Part shown: piece by piece, positions 1 through 6,015 of the stretch
Numbering within the stretch: the stretch's first letter is position 1
Layout: each line of letters begins with the position of its first letter
NCBI GenBank assembly: GCA_947631895.1
Contig: CANRMU010000055.1
Coordinates: 1-6,500, forward strand
Source of the DNA: an uncultured Bacilli bacterium
Lineage (GTDB): Bacteria; Bacillota_I; Bacilli_A; RF39; UBA660
DNA: 6,500 nt
Reading direction: 5' to 3'
Notes under the pieces: model-generated
What the model was told of the DNA's origin: nothing
The model's input: only the letters and a program-made list of their open reading frames with translations
Database searches by the model: none
Program-made: the position numbers and the translations under genes

Positions 1-1662
1 AGAAGAAAGAGAAATATATATAATAATAGAACAGATTGTAAAAATATCAATTATTATAAAATAATAAGGTTTTGGAGAAAAATTTTTACTGCTAGATTCA
101 TTTAAACGACTATTGGCTTCAAATGATAGAAAATCGGCAATTGATTTGGCACTTTCTTTGTTGGTTGAAAAAAATCTTAAGGTTTTATCATCGTTAAAAT
201 TGTGATTTAAATATTTTAAATATTCCCATATTGAAGCATTTTTTTCATTGGTAAATAAAACTATTTTAATATCTTCATATGTGTAGAAAGTTAATAATTG
301 TAATAAAATGTTGCTGACAAAACCTAATGTTTTTTGATGATTACCCATAATAGCCGTGATAAAGTTGTCATAAAATGAGTAACCAATTGGCACGTCAGAA
401 ATATATTTATATTTATTAATTAGATTTTCAGCTTTTTCTCTTAGTTCGTTTTCATCAATTTTAAAATCTTCTTCATTATATTCTACTTTTACTGATAATT
501 GTTGATTTCCTTTACCTACTCGGAAAGTTAAGAAGTCGTTTTGATCAGGACGTTTATCCCAAAAATTCATGTTTTTATTAGCAATGATTGATAAGCAATC
601 TTCAATGGTTATTAAGTTTTCTAGTAAAATAACTTTTTGAAGTTCACTTTCAGTTTTAAAGGTTTGTTCTTTTTTAGCTAAGTATTTGTTATATTTTTGG
701 ATTATTTCTTTTTCGCGTTTTTGTTTTTGTTTGCGGTTGTAAAATTGAGTTATTAAAGGCCAGACTATCATAGATACTAACATTGCTCCACTCATTACTA
801 TTTGAAGCCAAGAATCTTCTAAGGTAGTTGTTTTTTTAGCAAGGCTAGAAAAAGTATTTACAAGCATTGCCGCGCCTGTTACACCCATTGTTAACATGGG
901 TCCGATAACAAGAATTAAAGGTAATTCATTTTTGTCTTCTTCAGGAGGTGGACTAATTTTGATGGTTTTTTCTTCAATGTTTCTTCTAATTCTTGGCGCT
1001 TTAGAATAATAATCAGCTGGAGAATATAGGTCACGATCTTTAAAATCAATACTTTTAGGAATTTCATCTTTGGGATAAATATGTGTTGAAAATGCATTAT
1101 AAATTTCATTTGAAATAATTAAGAAAAATGATTTTAAGAAAATAATACGTAATCCATAAATATTTAGTTCATCACCTATTTTAATTAAATAATCTTTGTT
1201 AGAAATTGCAACATCGTTTATATAAAGATTTGATTTGCCTTTATTTGTTACTACTAAGCCTTGATTAGTATTTGTAATTTGAAATAATAATTCTGAAAAA
1301 TATGGACATGTTTTGGTAATATTTACATTACCTACATTGCCGATTTGAATGTCGGTTTGGGCAAGATATTCATATGATACAACTTTTTGTTCTTGAGGAT
1401 TTGAGGTATAAATTAAATATAATTGTTCTTCTCTTTTAATAACATAATATTCATTAGATTTTAGAATTGCTGTTTTTAATTGTTCATTGTTGTAATAAAT
1501 AACGATATCTTCAATAGAATATAAATTCCAATTACCATTTTTTGCTTCTATATTAATTAAAGGATTTTCATTTTCTTCAAAATCAAAAGAAAAACTACCT
1601 GATATGCTAGTTGGTAATCGAAAATTTATTAAACGATCTTTTAGATATAAAGTTATTATCAC
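1..1662 (-). CDS. essC: EssC-like type VIIb secretion motor ATPase, N-terminal part (C-terminus beyond the window)
   Basis: EssC is the membrane-bound FtsK/SpoIIIE-type ATPase that drives export of WXG100/LXG substrates through the Firmicutes type VIIb (ESX-like) system. The frame is open for 554 codons from a GTG at 1662-1660 to the window edge. An AAGGTG ribosome site lies 6 nt before this GTG; the in-frame GTG at 1671 overlaps that site, so it is less likely. Residues 1-190 fit the two tandem FHA-like beta domains at the EssC N-terminus, with a family-like GDELNIYGLRIIF segment at 163-175. A Pro/acidic linker (SPPPEEDKNELP, 237-248) leads to hydrophobic segments at about 248-270 and 286-305, taken as the two membrane helices. 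These are followed by a basic helical stretch and a NFWDKRPDQNDFLTFRVG motif (367-383) typical of EssC. The FtsK ATPase domains should lie beyond the edge, since full EssC is roughly 1,400-1,500 residues. The last ~16 residues look unusual (see findings). The family call is confident; the system's substrates cannot be seen. Confidence 0.9.
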   Translation of the reverse strand, partial: MIITLYLKDRLINFRLPTSISGSFSFDFEENENPLINIEAKNGNWNLYSIEDIVIYYNNEQLKTAILKSNEYYVIKREEQLYLIYTSNPQEQKVVSYEYLAQTDIQIGNVGNVNITKTCPYFSELLFQITNTNQGLVVTNKGKSNLYINDVAISNKDYLIKIGDELNIYGLRIIFLKSFFLIISNEIYNAFSTHIYPKDEIPKSIDFKDRDLYSPADYYSKAPRIRRNIEEKTIKISPPPEEDKNELPLILVIGPMLTMGVTGAAMLVNTFSSLAKKTTTLEDSWLQIVMSGAMLVSMIVWPLITQFYNRKQKQKREKEIIQKYNKYLAKKEQTFKTESELQKVILLENLITIEDCLSIIANKNMNFWDKRPDQNDFLTFRVGKGNQQLSVKVEYNEEDFKIDENELREKAENLINKYKYISDVPIGYSFYDNFITAIMGNHQKTLGFVSNILLQLLTFYTYEDIKIVLFTNEKNASIWEYLKYLNHNFNDDKTLRFFSTNKESAKSIADFLSFEANSRLNESSSKNFSPKPYYFIIIDIFTICSIIIYISLSS

Positions 1663-1668
1663 ATCAAT

Positions 1669-1674
1669 CACCTT
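1669..1674 (-). promoter_or_regulatory. Ribosome binding site of essC
   Basis: On the minus strand AAGGTG lies 6 nt before the GTG at 1662-1660. It decides the start: the other in-frame GTG (1671-1669) is part of this same site, and the only nearby ATG (1664-1662) is out of frame and is followed at once by a stop. Confidence 0.75.
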
Positions 1675-1701
1675 ATTATTCTTAATTCTTTCTTATTATT
1701 T

Positions 1702-1730
1702 ATTTTAGCAAATAAAAAAGATAAAATAAA
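1702..1730 (-). promoter_or_regulatory. Probable promoter of essC (extended -10)
   Basis: On the minus strand TGCTAAAAT gives an extended -10 (TG-n-TAAAAT, with TAAAAT at 1707-1702). A weak -35 (TTTATT, 1730-1725) stands 17 nt upstream. The predicted start near 1695 would leave a leader of about 33 nt. The promoter overlaps the T-tract and distal stem of the rsmG terminator, so essC appears to be transcribed separately from the mnmE operon. In such AT-rich DNA, chance matches are frequent. Confidence 0.5.
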
Positions 1731-1781
1731 GGAAAATTCTACATAGTTGGCTTATTTTAAAATTTTCTTTTTTATTTTATC
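1714..1781 (-). terminator. AT-rich intrinsic terminator ending the mnmE-mnmG-rsmG operon
   Basis: On the minus strand an 11-bp perfect stem, GATAAAATAAA (1781-1771) with TTTATTTTATC (1730-1720), encloses a second 7-bp stem, GAAAATT (1767-1761) with AATTTTC (1738-1732). The outer stem is followed directly by six T residues (1719-1714). The left arm lies inside the last codons of rsmG, so the stop codon is in the loop. The arms contain almost no GC and the loop is about 22 nt, so the efficiency is uncertain, but the geometry and T-tract fit a rho-independent terminator. Confidence 0.6.
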
Positions 1782-2459
1782 GTAGGTTCGAGGATATTGA
1801 TGGTCAGTTTTTAAATTTTTTTCGATGTCTAAGATGGTGCGATGACTGTCTTCTTTTGGTAAGGTAAATTCTATAGTATTAGTTATTGATGATGAAAGTT
1901 CTTTTAAAGCACCAAGAGAATTAGACTTTTCTTCAGCAGATAAATTGGCTTTCATGATAAGAAAGTGACCATTTACTTTTAATGAGGGAATTCCTAATTC
2001 TAAGAGGATTCTTAATTCAGCTACAGCTCGTGATGTGACATAATCAAACTTTTCACGATTATTTTTGGTATAGACTTCGGCTCTTTCTTGAACTAGTGTA
2101 ACATTTTTTAAATTTAATTTAGATAGGCATTCTTGTAGAAATTTGATTTTTTTATTGTTTGAATCTAATAAAGTTACTTGTAAATTAGGATAAACTATCG
2201 CTAGGACAAGACCAGGAAAACCTGCTCCCGTTCCAATATCTAGTAATGATTCATTAGTAAAATTTGCTATTTTAGAAAGGGTTAAGGAATCATAAAAGTG
2301 TTTTAGATAAACTTCATCAATATTTTTGATAGCTGTTAGATTAGTGTGTTCATTATAAGTTAATAAAAATTCAGCATAAATTTTTAACTTTTCTTGTTGT
2401 TCAACTGTTAAATTAATATTTAGTTTAGTTAATTCATTTAAAAATTCATTTTCTTTCAT
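1752..2459 (-). CDS. rsmG: 16S rRNA (guanine-527 N7) methyltransferase RsmG (GidB)
   Basis: RsmG uses S-adenosylmethionine to methylate N7 of G527 in the 530 loop of 16S rRNA, acting in the cytoplasm on the small subunit. The Rossmann-fold SAM site is clear: LLDIGTGAGFPGL (residues 72-84 counted from this start), LLDSNNKKIKFL at 97-108, the QERAE segment near 124-128 and TSRAVAEL near 142-149. The N-terminal YNEHTNLTAI and YLKHFYDSL blocks and the C-terminal YPR also match the family. Length is 235 residues, normal for RsmG. The ATG at 2459-2457 is preferred because MKENEFLNELTKLNINLT aligns with the usual RsmG N-terminus. An ATG three codons upstream (2468) is also possible, but the AAGAAAGAG stretch sits too close to it. 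The start overlaps the end of mnmG by 14 nt, indicating translational coupling. Loss of RsmG is known in other bacteria to give low-level streptomycin resistance; this copy looks intact. Confidence 0.95.
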   Translation of the reverse strand: MKENEFLNELTKLNINLTVEQQEKLKIYAEFLLTYNEHTNLTAIKNIDEVYLKHFYDSLTLSKIANFTNESLLDIGTGAGFPGLVLAIVYPNLQVTLLDSNNKKIKFLQECLSKLNLKNVTLVQERAEVYTKNNREKFDYVTSRAVAELRILLELGIPSLKVNGHFLIMKANLSAEEKSNSLGALKELSSSITNTIEFTLPKEDSHRTILDIEKNLKTDHQYPRTYDKIKKKILK

Positions 2460-4317
2460 CTTTACCATACTCTTTCTTTAAATAAACACTTAATATTGCT
2501 ATGTCACTGGGATTTACCCCACTAATACGAGTTGCTTGGGCGATTGTTAAAGGTCTTATTTGTTCTAATTTTTGACGAGCTTCAGAAGCTAAGTTTTTAA
2601 CATTTTGATAATTGATATCAGATGGGATTTGTTTTTCTTCTAACTTAGCCATTTTTTCAACTTCTTTATAAGTTTTTTTGATGTATCCTTCATATTTAGT
2701 CATGATTTCTACTTCTTCTTTTATTTCTTTATCGTAAGGGATATGGGTAAATTCGTTTAAAAAAGTTAAGGTTATCTCTGGTCTTTTTAATAAGTCTAAA
2801 TAAGACATTGAGGTTGTTGGTACAGTGAAATTTTCTTGTAAAAATTTTTCTTTAACGGTTGGAGTTATTTTTAATTTATTTTGTTTTAAAAATTCTTCTA
2901 ATTCTTTGATTTGAGTTAATTTATTTAAGTAATGATTATATTGTTCATTAGTAATACTCCCTACTTTTTTAGCATATTCACGAAGTCTTAAATCAGCATT
3001 ATCATGACGAAGAATTAGACGATATTCGGCTCTTGATGTTAACATGCGGTATGGTTCTTTGGTTCCTTTGGTTACTAAGTCATCAATTAAAACACCGATG
3101 TAAGCATCATTTCTTTTTAAGATTAAGGGTTCTTTGTTTTCTAATTTTAAACTGGCATTAATACCAGCAAGAAGACCTTGAGCTGCTGCTTCTTCATAGC
3201 CACTTGTACCGTTTATTTGACCAGCTGTATAAAGATTTTTAATAATTTTATTTTCAAGAGATGGATAAATTTGTAGGGGATTAATGGCATCATACTCAAT
3301 TGCATAAGCATATTTAGTTATAATGGCATTTTCTAGGCCACTTAGACTGTGAACCATTTTTTCTTGAATATCTCTTGGCATGGAAGTGGAAAAGCCTTGT
3401 AAATACCATTCATCATAATAAAGACTTTCAGGCTCTAAAAAAAGTTGATGACGTTCTTTATCTTTAAAACGCACGAGTTTATCTTCAATACTTGGACAAT
3501 ATCGAGGTCCAACTCCGGTTACAAAACCGCCATACATCGCGGATTTTTCTAAGTTATCTAAAATTATTTTATGGGTATTTTGATTAGTATAAATTAAGTA
3601 ACATTTTTGTTGTTCATTAGGATTATAACTTGCTTTGTTATCACATGAAAAAGTCCAAAGTTCATCATCACCCTTTTCTTCTTGCATTTTGGAAAAGTCA
3701 ATTGATGATGCTTTGATTCTTTGAGGTGTTCCCGTTTTTAATCTTTGAATTTCTAAACCATATTTTTTTAGATTATCACTTAAATGATTACTGCGGTCTT
3801 CGCCATGAGGACCACCTTCAGTATTTTCACTACCAATTAAAATATTGGCTTTTAAATAAGTTCCCGTTGTTAAAATTACTGATTTACTATTAATTTCTTT
3901 ACCATCAGCTAAAACGACCCCTTTTACTTCATTATCTTTAATGATTAAATCTTCTACTTTAGCTTCTAAAATTTCTAAATTAGGTGTTTCTTCTAAAGCT
4001 TTTAACATGTTTTTTGGATAAGTTATTTTATCTGCTTGGGCTCTTAGGGAACGAACTGCAGGACCTTTAGAATTGTTAAGCATTTTGATTTGAAAATGAG
4101 AAATATCGGCAATTTTACCCATAAGCCCTCCTAAAGCATCAATTTCTCTTACAATAATTCCTTTTGCTGAACCTCCAATTGAGGGATTACATGGCATATC
4201 CCCAATATTTTTTTTATTCATGGTAATTAGTAATGTCTTATGACCTTTAAAAGCGGCAATATGAGAAGCCTCAATTCCCGCATGACCACCACCTACAACA
4301 ATTATATCGTAATTCAT
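2446..4317 (-). CDS. mnmG: tRNA uridine-34 5-carboxymethylaminomethyl modification enzyme MnmG (GidA)
   Basis: MnmG is the FAD-dependent partner of MnmE. The complex uses methylene-tetrahydrofolate and glycine or ammonium to build the (carboxymethyl)aminomethyl group at C5 of the wobble uridine in tRNAs for split-box codons. The N-terminal FAD motif VVGGGHAGIEAS spans residues 7-18. DMPCNPSIGGSAKG (40-53) holds the first conserved cysteine (C43), and GPRYCPSIEDK (270-280) holds the second, catalytic one (C274). GTSGYEEAAAQG (370-381) and TSRAEYRL (427-434) are further family signatures, and the C-terminal helical domain that binds MnmE is complete. Length is 623 residues, typical. The ATG at 4317 is chosen over a GTG at 4326 because an AAAGGA site fits it and MNYDIIVVGGGHAG is the standard N-terminus. 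It lies 14 nt after mnmE, and its last codons overlap the rsmG start. It ends in TGA, which supports the standard genetic code. Confidence 0.97.
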   Translation of the reverse strand: MNYDIIVVGGGHAGIEASHIAAFKGHKTLLITMNKKNIGDMPCNPSIGGSAKGIIVREIDALGGLMGKIADISHFQIKMLNNSKGPAVRSLRAQADKITYPKNMLKALEETPNLEILEAKVEDLIIKDNEVKGVVLADGKEINSKSVILTTGTYLKANILIGSENTEGGPHGEDRSNHLSDNLKKYGLEIQRLKTGTPQRIKASSIDFSKMQEEKGDDELWTFSCDNKASYNPNEQQKCYLIYTNQNTHKIILDNLEKSAMYGGFVTGVGPRYCPSIEDKLVRFKDKERHQLFLEPESLYYDEWYLQGFSTSMPRDIQEKMVHSLSGLENAIITKYAYAIEYDAINPLQIYPSLENKIIKNLYTAGQINGTSGYEEAAAQGLLAGINASLKLENKEPLILKRNDAYIGVLIDDLVTKGTKEPYRMLTSRAEYRLILRHDNADLRLREYAKKVGSITNEQYNHYLNKLTQIKELEEFLKQNKLKITPTVKEKFLQENFTVPTTSMSYLDLLKRPEITLTFLNEFTHIPYDKEIKEEVEIMTKYEGYIKKTYKEVEKMAKLEEKQIPSDINYQNVKNLASEARQKLEQIRPLTIAQATRISGVNPSDIAILSVYLKKEYGKDERK

Positions 4318-4327
4318 TTTTAACACA

Positions 4328-4333
4328 TCCTTT
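4328..4333 (-). promoter_or_regulatory. Ribosome binding site of mnmG, overlapping the mnmE stop
   Basis: On the minus strand AAAGGA lies 10 nt before the ATG at 4317 and overlaps the mnmE stop codon (TAA, 4334-4332). It leaves only 1 nt before the upstream in-frame GTG at 4326, which rules that start out. The overlap suggests that mnmE and mnmG translation is coupled, fitting a pair that acts as a complex. Confidence 0.65.
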
Positions 4334-5687
4334 ATTTACCAAGACAAAATCTTTTAAAAATATTATCAATTAATTCATCTTCATAATATTCGCCAATAAT
4401 TTTGCCTAAGTTTTCCCAAGCACTTTTAAGTTCAATGGTAAGCATATCAATAGGAATATTTGCTTCATTATCTTTAATAACATTATTGATATTATTTAAA
4501 GCCTCTTTAGCTAAAGTGATTTGTCTTGTGTTAGACAAATAATTTAATTTTTTAGATTCAAGATTTTCTAAACCAAAATTATTAATGATTTGGTCTTTTA
4601 ATTCTTCGATTCCTTCTTTTTTTATAGTGCTTCCTAAAATAATTGGTAATTTAATTTTAATTGGTTTAAGTTTAGTTTCTAAATCAGTTTTATTGATAAA
4701 GATAAGATTATTTTTAGTTTCAAGTTGTTTTAAAAGCTCTTCTTCTTCACTTGTTATTTTTTCATTATTATTTAAAACTAAAATAGTAATGTCTGCATCT
4801 TTCATAATTTGTTTACTTTTTTCAACTCCAATTTTTTCTACTACATCACTAGTATCTCTAATACCAGCTGTATCAATTAGGTTAAGTAAAATGCCTTTAT
4901 GAATTAAACTACCTTCAATTGAATCTCTGGTAGTTCCTGAAATATTGGTAACAATTGCTTTATCTTGTTCTAGTAAAGCATTTAAAAGCGATGATTTACC
5001 AACATTAGGTTTACCAATAATTGCAACATTTATCCCCTTTTTAATTAATTCACCATTTTTAGATTCTTTAATGATTTGTTCTAATTCAATCTTTACTTCA
5101 GTTAATATTGGGGTAAGGTTTTCTTTAGTAATTTGTAGTTCATCAACATATTCAGGATAATCAATATTTACTTCAATATTAGATAATAAACCAACTAATT
5201 TTTCTCTTAAAGAAGTAATTAATTCGGTTGTTTTTCTCGTTAAATGATTCATCGCTAAGATTGATTGATTATCTGTTTGAGATTCTAATAAATCTTCAAC
5301 TGATTCGGCTTCAAGTAAATTAATGCGGCCATTTAAGAAAGCTCTTTTTGTAAATTCACCAGGTTCAGCTAGACGAGCTCCATGTAAAAGTAAAATTTCT
5401 AAGATTTTATTAGTAACGGCATATCCTCCATGACAATTAATTTCTACAATATCTTCTAAAGTATAAGTTTTAGGGGCAAACATAACGGATACTAAAACCT
5501 CATCAATTTTTTCATTATTATCTACAATATAACCATAATGAATAGTATGAGACTTACAATTTTTAATTTTTTGATTAGAAAAAACTTCACTTAAAATATT
5601 AAGTGATTCTTTACCACTCATTCTAATGATATTAATTGCTCCAATCCCAATATTATTAGTAGAAATAGCCACAATAGTATCGTCCAT
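4332..5687 (-). CDS. mnmE: tRNA modification GTPase MnmE (TrmE)
   Basis: MnmE is a dimeric, potassium-activated GTPase that works with MnmG on the wobble uridine of tRNAs. The N-terminal folate-binding TrmE domain starts with DTIVAIST and GIGAINIIRMSG (residues 3-25) and includes NCHGGYAVTNKIL and EPGEFTKRAFLNGR (108-121). A helical domain follows. The inserted G domain shows the P-loop GKPNVGKSS (225-233), the G2 loop GTTRD (251-255), the G3 motif DTAG (272-275) and the G4 motif NKTD (332-335). The C-terminal FCLGK (447-451) carries the catalytic cysteine of the family. Length is 451 residues, normal. The start is set by a strong GGGGTGA site 4-5 nt before the ATG and by its own near-consensus promoter. 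It is the first gene of the mnmE-mnmG-rsmG operon. The jag/yidC/rnpA/rpmH genes often found upstream in Firmicutes are not here; an RNA-like region and an unrelated gene precede it. Confidence 0.97.
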   Translation of the reverse strand: MDDTIVAISTNNIGIGAINIIRMSGKESLNILSEVFSNQKIKNCKSHTIHYGYIVDNNEKIDEVLVSVMFAPKTYTLEDIVEINCHGGYAVTNKILEILLLHGARLAEPGEFTKRAFLNGRINLLEAESVEDLLESQTDNQSILAMNHLTRKTTELITSLREKLVGLLSNIEVNIDYPEYVDELQITKENLTPILTEVKIELEQIIKESKNGELIKKGINVAIIGKPNVGKSSLLNALLEQDKAIVTNISGTTRDSIEGSLIHKGILLNLIDTAGIRDTSDVVEKIGVEKSKQIMKDADITILVLNNNEKITSEEEELLKQLETKNNLIFINKTDLETKLKPIKIKLPIILGSTIKKEGIEELKDQIINNFGLENLESKKLNYLSNTRQITLAKEALNNINNVIKDNEANIPIDMLTIELKSAWENLGKIIGEYYEDELIDNIFKRFCLGK

Positions 5688-5712
5688 GTTTTCACCCCAC
5701 TTACTGCAAGGT

Positions 5713-5741
5713 ATTATAGCAAACTAAAAAGAAATTGTCTA
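5713..5741 (-). promoter_or_regulatory. Sigma-A-type promoter of the mnmE operon
   Basis: On the minus strand TAGACA (5741-5736) and TATAAT (5718-5713) are separated by exactly 17 nt, and TG stands one base before the -10, giving an extended -10. The predicted start near 5706 leaves a leader of under 20 nt before the mnmE ATG, with just room for the ribosome site. This is the best promoter in the window. Confidence 0.85.
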
Positions 5742-5779
5742 TAATAACAAAGACCTATACTCATAAAGAATATAGGTCT
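5742..5779 (-). terminator. Intrinsic terminator (or attenuator) just upstream of the mnmE promoter
   Basis: On the minus strand a 9-bp perfect stem, AGACCTATA (5779-5771) with TATAGGTCT (5759-5751), has an 11-nt loop and is followed by a T-rich tail, TTGTTATT. On the plus strand the hairpin is followed by purine-rich sequence, so it should act on minus-strand transcripts. It ends directly at the -35 of the mnmE promoter and would end the RNA candidate upstream, or limit read-through into mnmE. Confidence 0.65.
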
Positions 5780-5911
5780 AGAGTAAAGGTAGGTCTCCCA
5801 GTTCCTACATGCATTCTTTCAGATTAACTTACTCAAACTTGTTGCCAAGTGTAGTGCAAGAAGAAAAATTTACACCCTCTTTACTAATATCAAATAATTT
5901 TTTGCTTTGAT
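5751..5911 (-). ncRNA. Candidate structured small RNA or leader RNA, family not recognised
   Basis: This stretch has no convincing reading frame but has a promoter, several hairpins and a terminator, all agreeing on the minus strand. Starting near 5911 the RNA would open with a hairpin (ATCAAA with TTTGAT, 11-nt loop). AGTAAAG (5885-5879) pairs with CTTTACT (5788-5782) to close a domain of about 90 nt. Inside it are ACTTG-GCAA-CAAGT (5850-5837), with a GNRA tetraloop only on this strand, and GTAGG with CCTAC (5808-5789). The end is the hairpin at 5779-5751. A length near 160 nt would suit a 6S-like regulator, but I see no firm 6S signature. The hallmarks of SRP RNA, tmRNA, RNase P RNA, T-boxes and common riboswitches are also absent. 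It could be a free small RNA or a long leader of mnmE from a distal promoter. Confidence 0.45.
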
Positions 5912-5916
5912 ATACT

Positions 5917-5946
5917 ATTATAAACATACTATTTTTATTTTTTCAA
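5917..5946 (-). promoter_or_regulatory. Probable promoter of the candidate RNA
   Basis: On the minus strand TTGAAA (5946-5941) and TATAAT (5922-5917) are spaced by 18 nt, a good sigma-A-type match. Transcription would begin near 5911, at the base of the first hairpin of the RNA candidate. Confidence 0.6.
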
Positions 5947-5949
5947 ATA

Positions 5950-5971
5950 TAAGCAAATGTTAGTAAGCAAA
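5950..5971. repeat. Short direct repeat TAAGCAAA x2
   Basis: TAAGCAAA occurs at 5950-5957 and 5964-5971, a 14-nt period, between the GC-rich hairpin and the candidate RNA promoter. Two short copies could be a binding site for a regulator upstream of that promoter, or chance in AT-rich DNA. Confidence 0.3.
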
Positions 5972-5982
5972 ACAAGGGCGCG

Positions 5983-6015
5983 GGTCCGGGACGACAACCC
6001 GCCGTCCAACGGACC
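5983..6015 (-). terminator. GC-rich hairpin directly after the stop codon; terminator or DGR-type downstream hairpin
   Basis: On the minus strand GGTCCG (6015-6010) pairs with CGGACC (5988-5983). After a 2-nt bulge, GGACGGC pairs with GTCGTCC around a 5-nt GGGTT loop. One inner pair is G-U on the minus-strand RNA but A-C on the plus strand, so the fold favours minus-strand RNA. The first base of the stem is the last base of the TAG stop. A T-rich run (TTGTTTTG) comes only 8 nt after the stem, so termination is possible but not textbook. The high GC is extreme for this genome and continues the GC-rich coding tail, which suggests it belongs to the same module. Confidence 0.55.

Noticed and set aside
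915..1109. Minus-strand 64-codon frame
   Set aside because: It lies wholly within the essC frame on the same strand in another phase, with Lys/Ile/Leu-rich low-complexity composition and no family features.
4585..5160. Two plus-strand frames opposite mnmE (4585-4902 and 4945-5160)
   Set aside because: They are antisense shadows of the well-conserved mnmE G-domain region; their Ser/Ile/Phe-rich content is what the complement of Lys/Asn/Glu codons gives.
5740..5745. TATAAT on the plus strand as a promoter for a plus-strand RNA
   Set aside because: No acceptable -35 lies 16-18 nt upstream, and the terminator tail, the GNRA loop and the better promoter all favour the minus strand.
5742..5911. 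Assignment to SRP RNA, tmRNA, RNase P RNA, tRNA, a T-box or a common riboswitch
   Set aside because: Their defining conserved sequences (for example the SRP GGAAG-type loop, the T-box GGTGG core, or a TTC-loop with acceptor stem) were not found on either strand.
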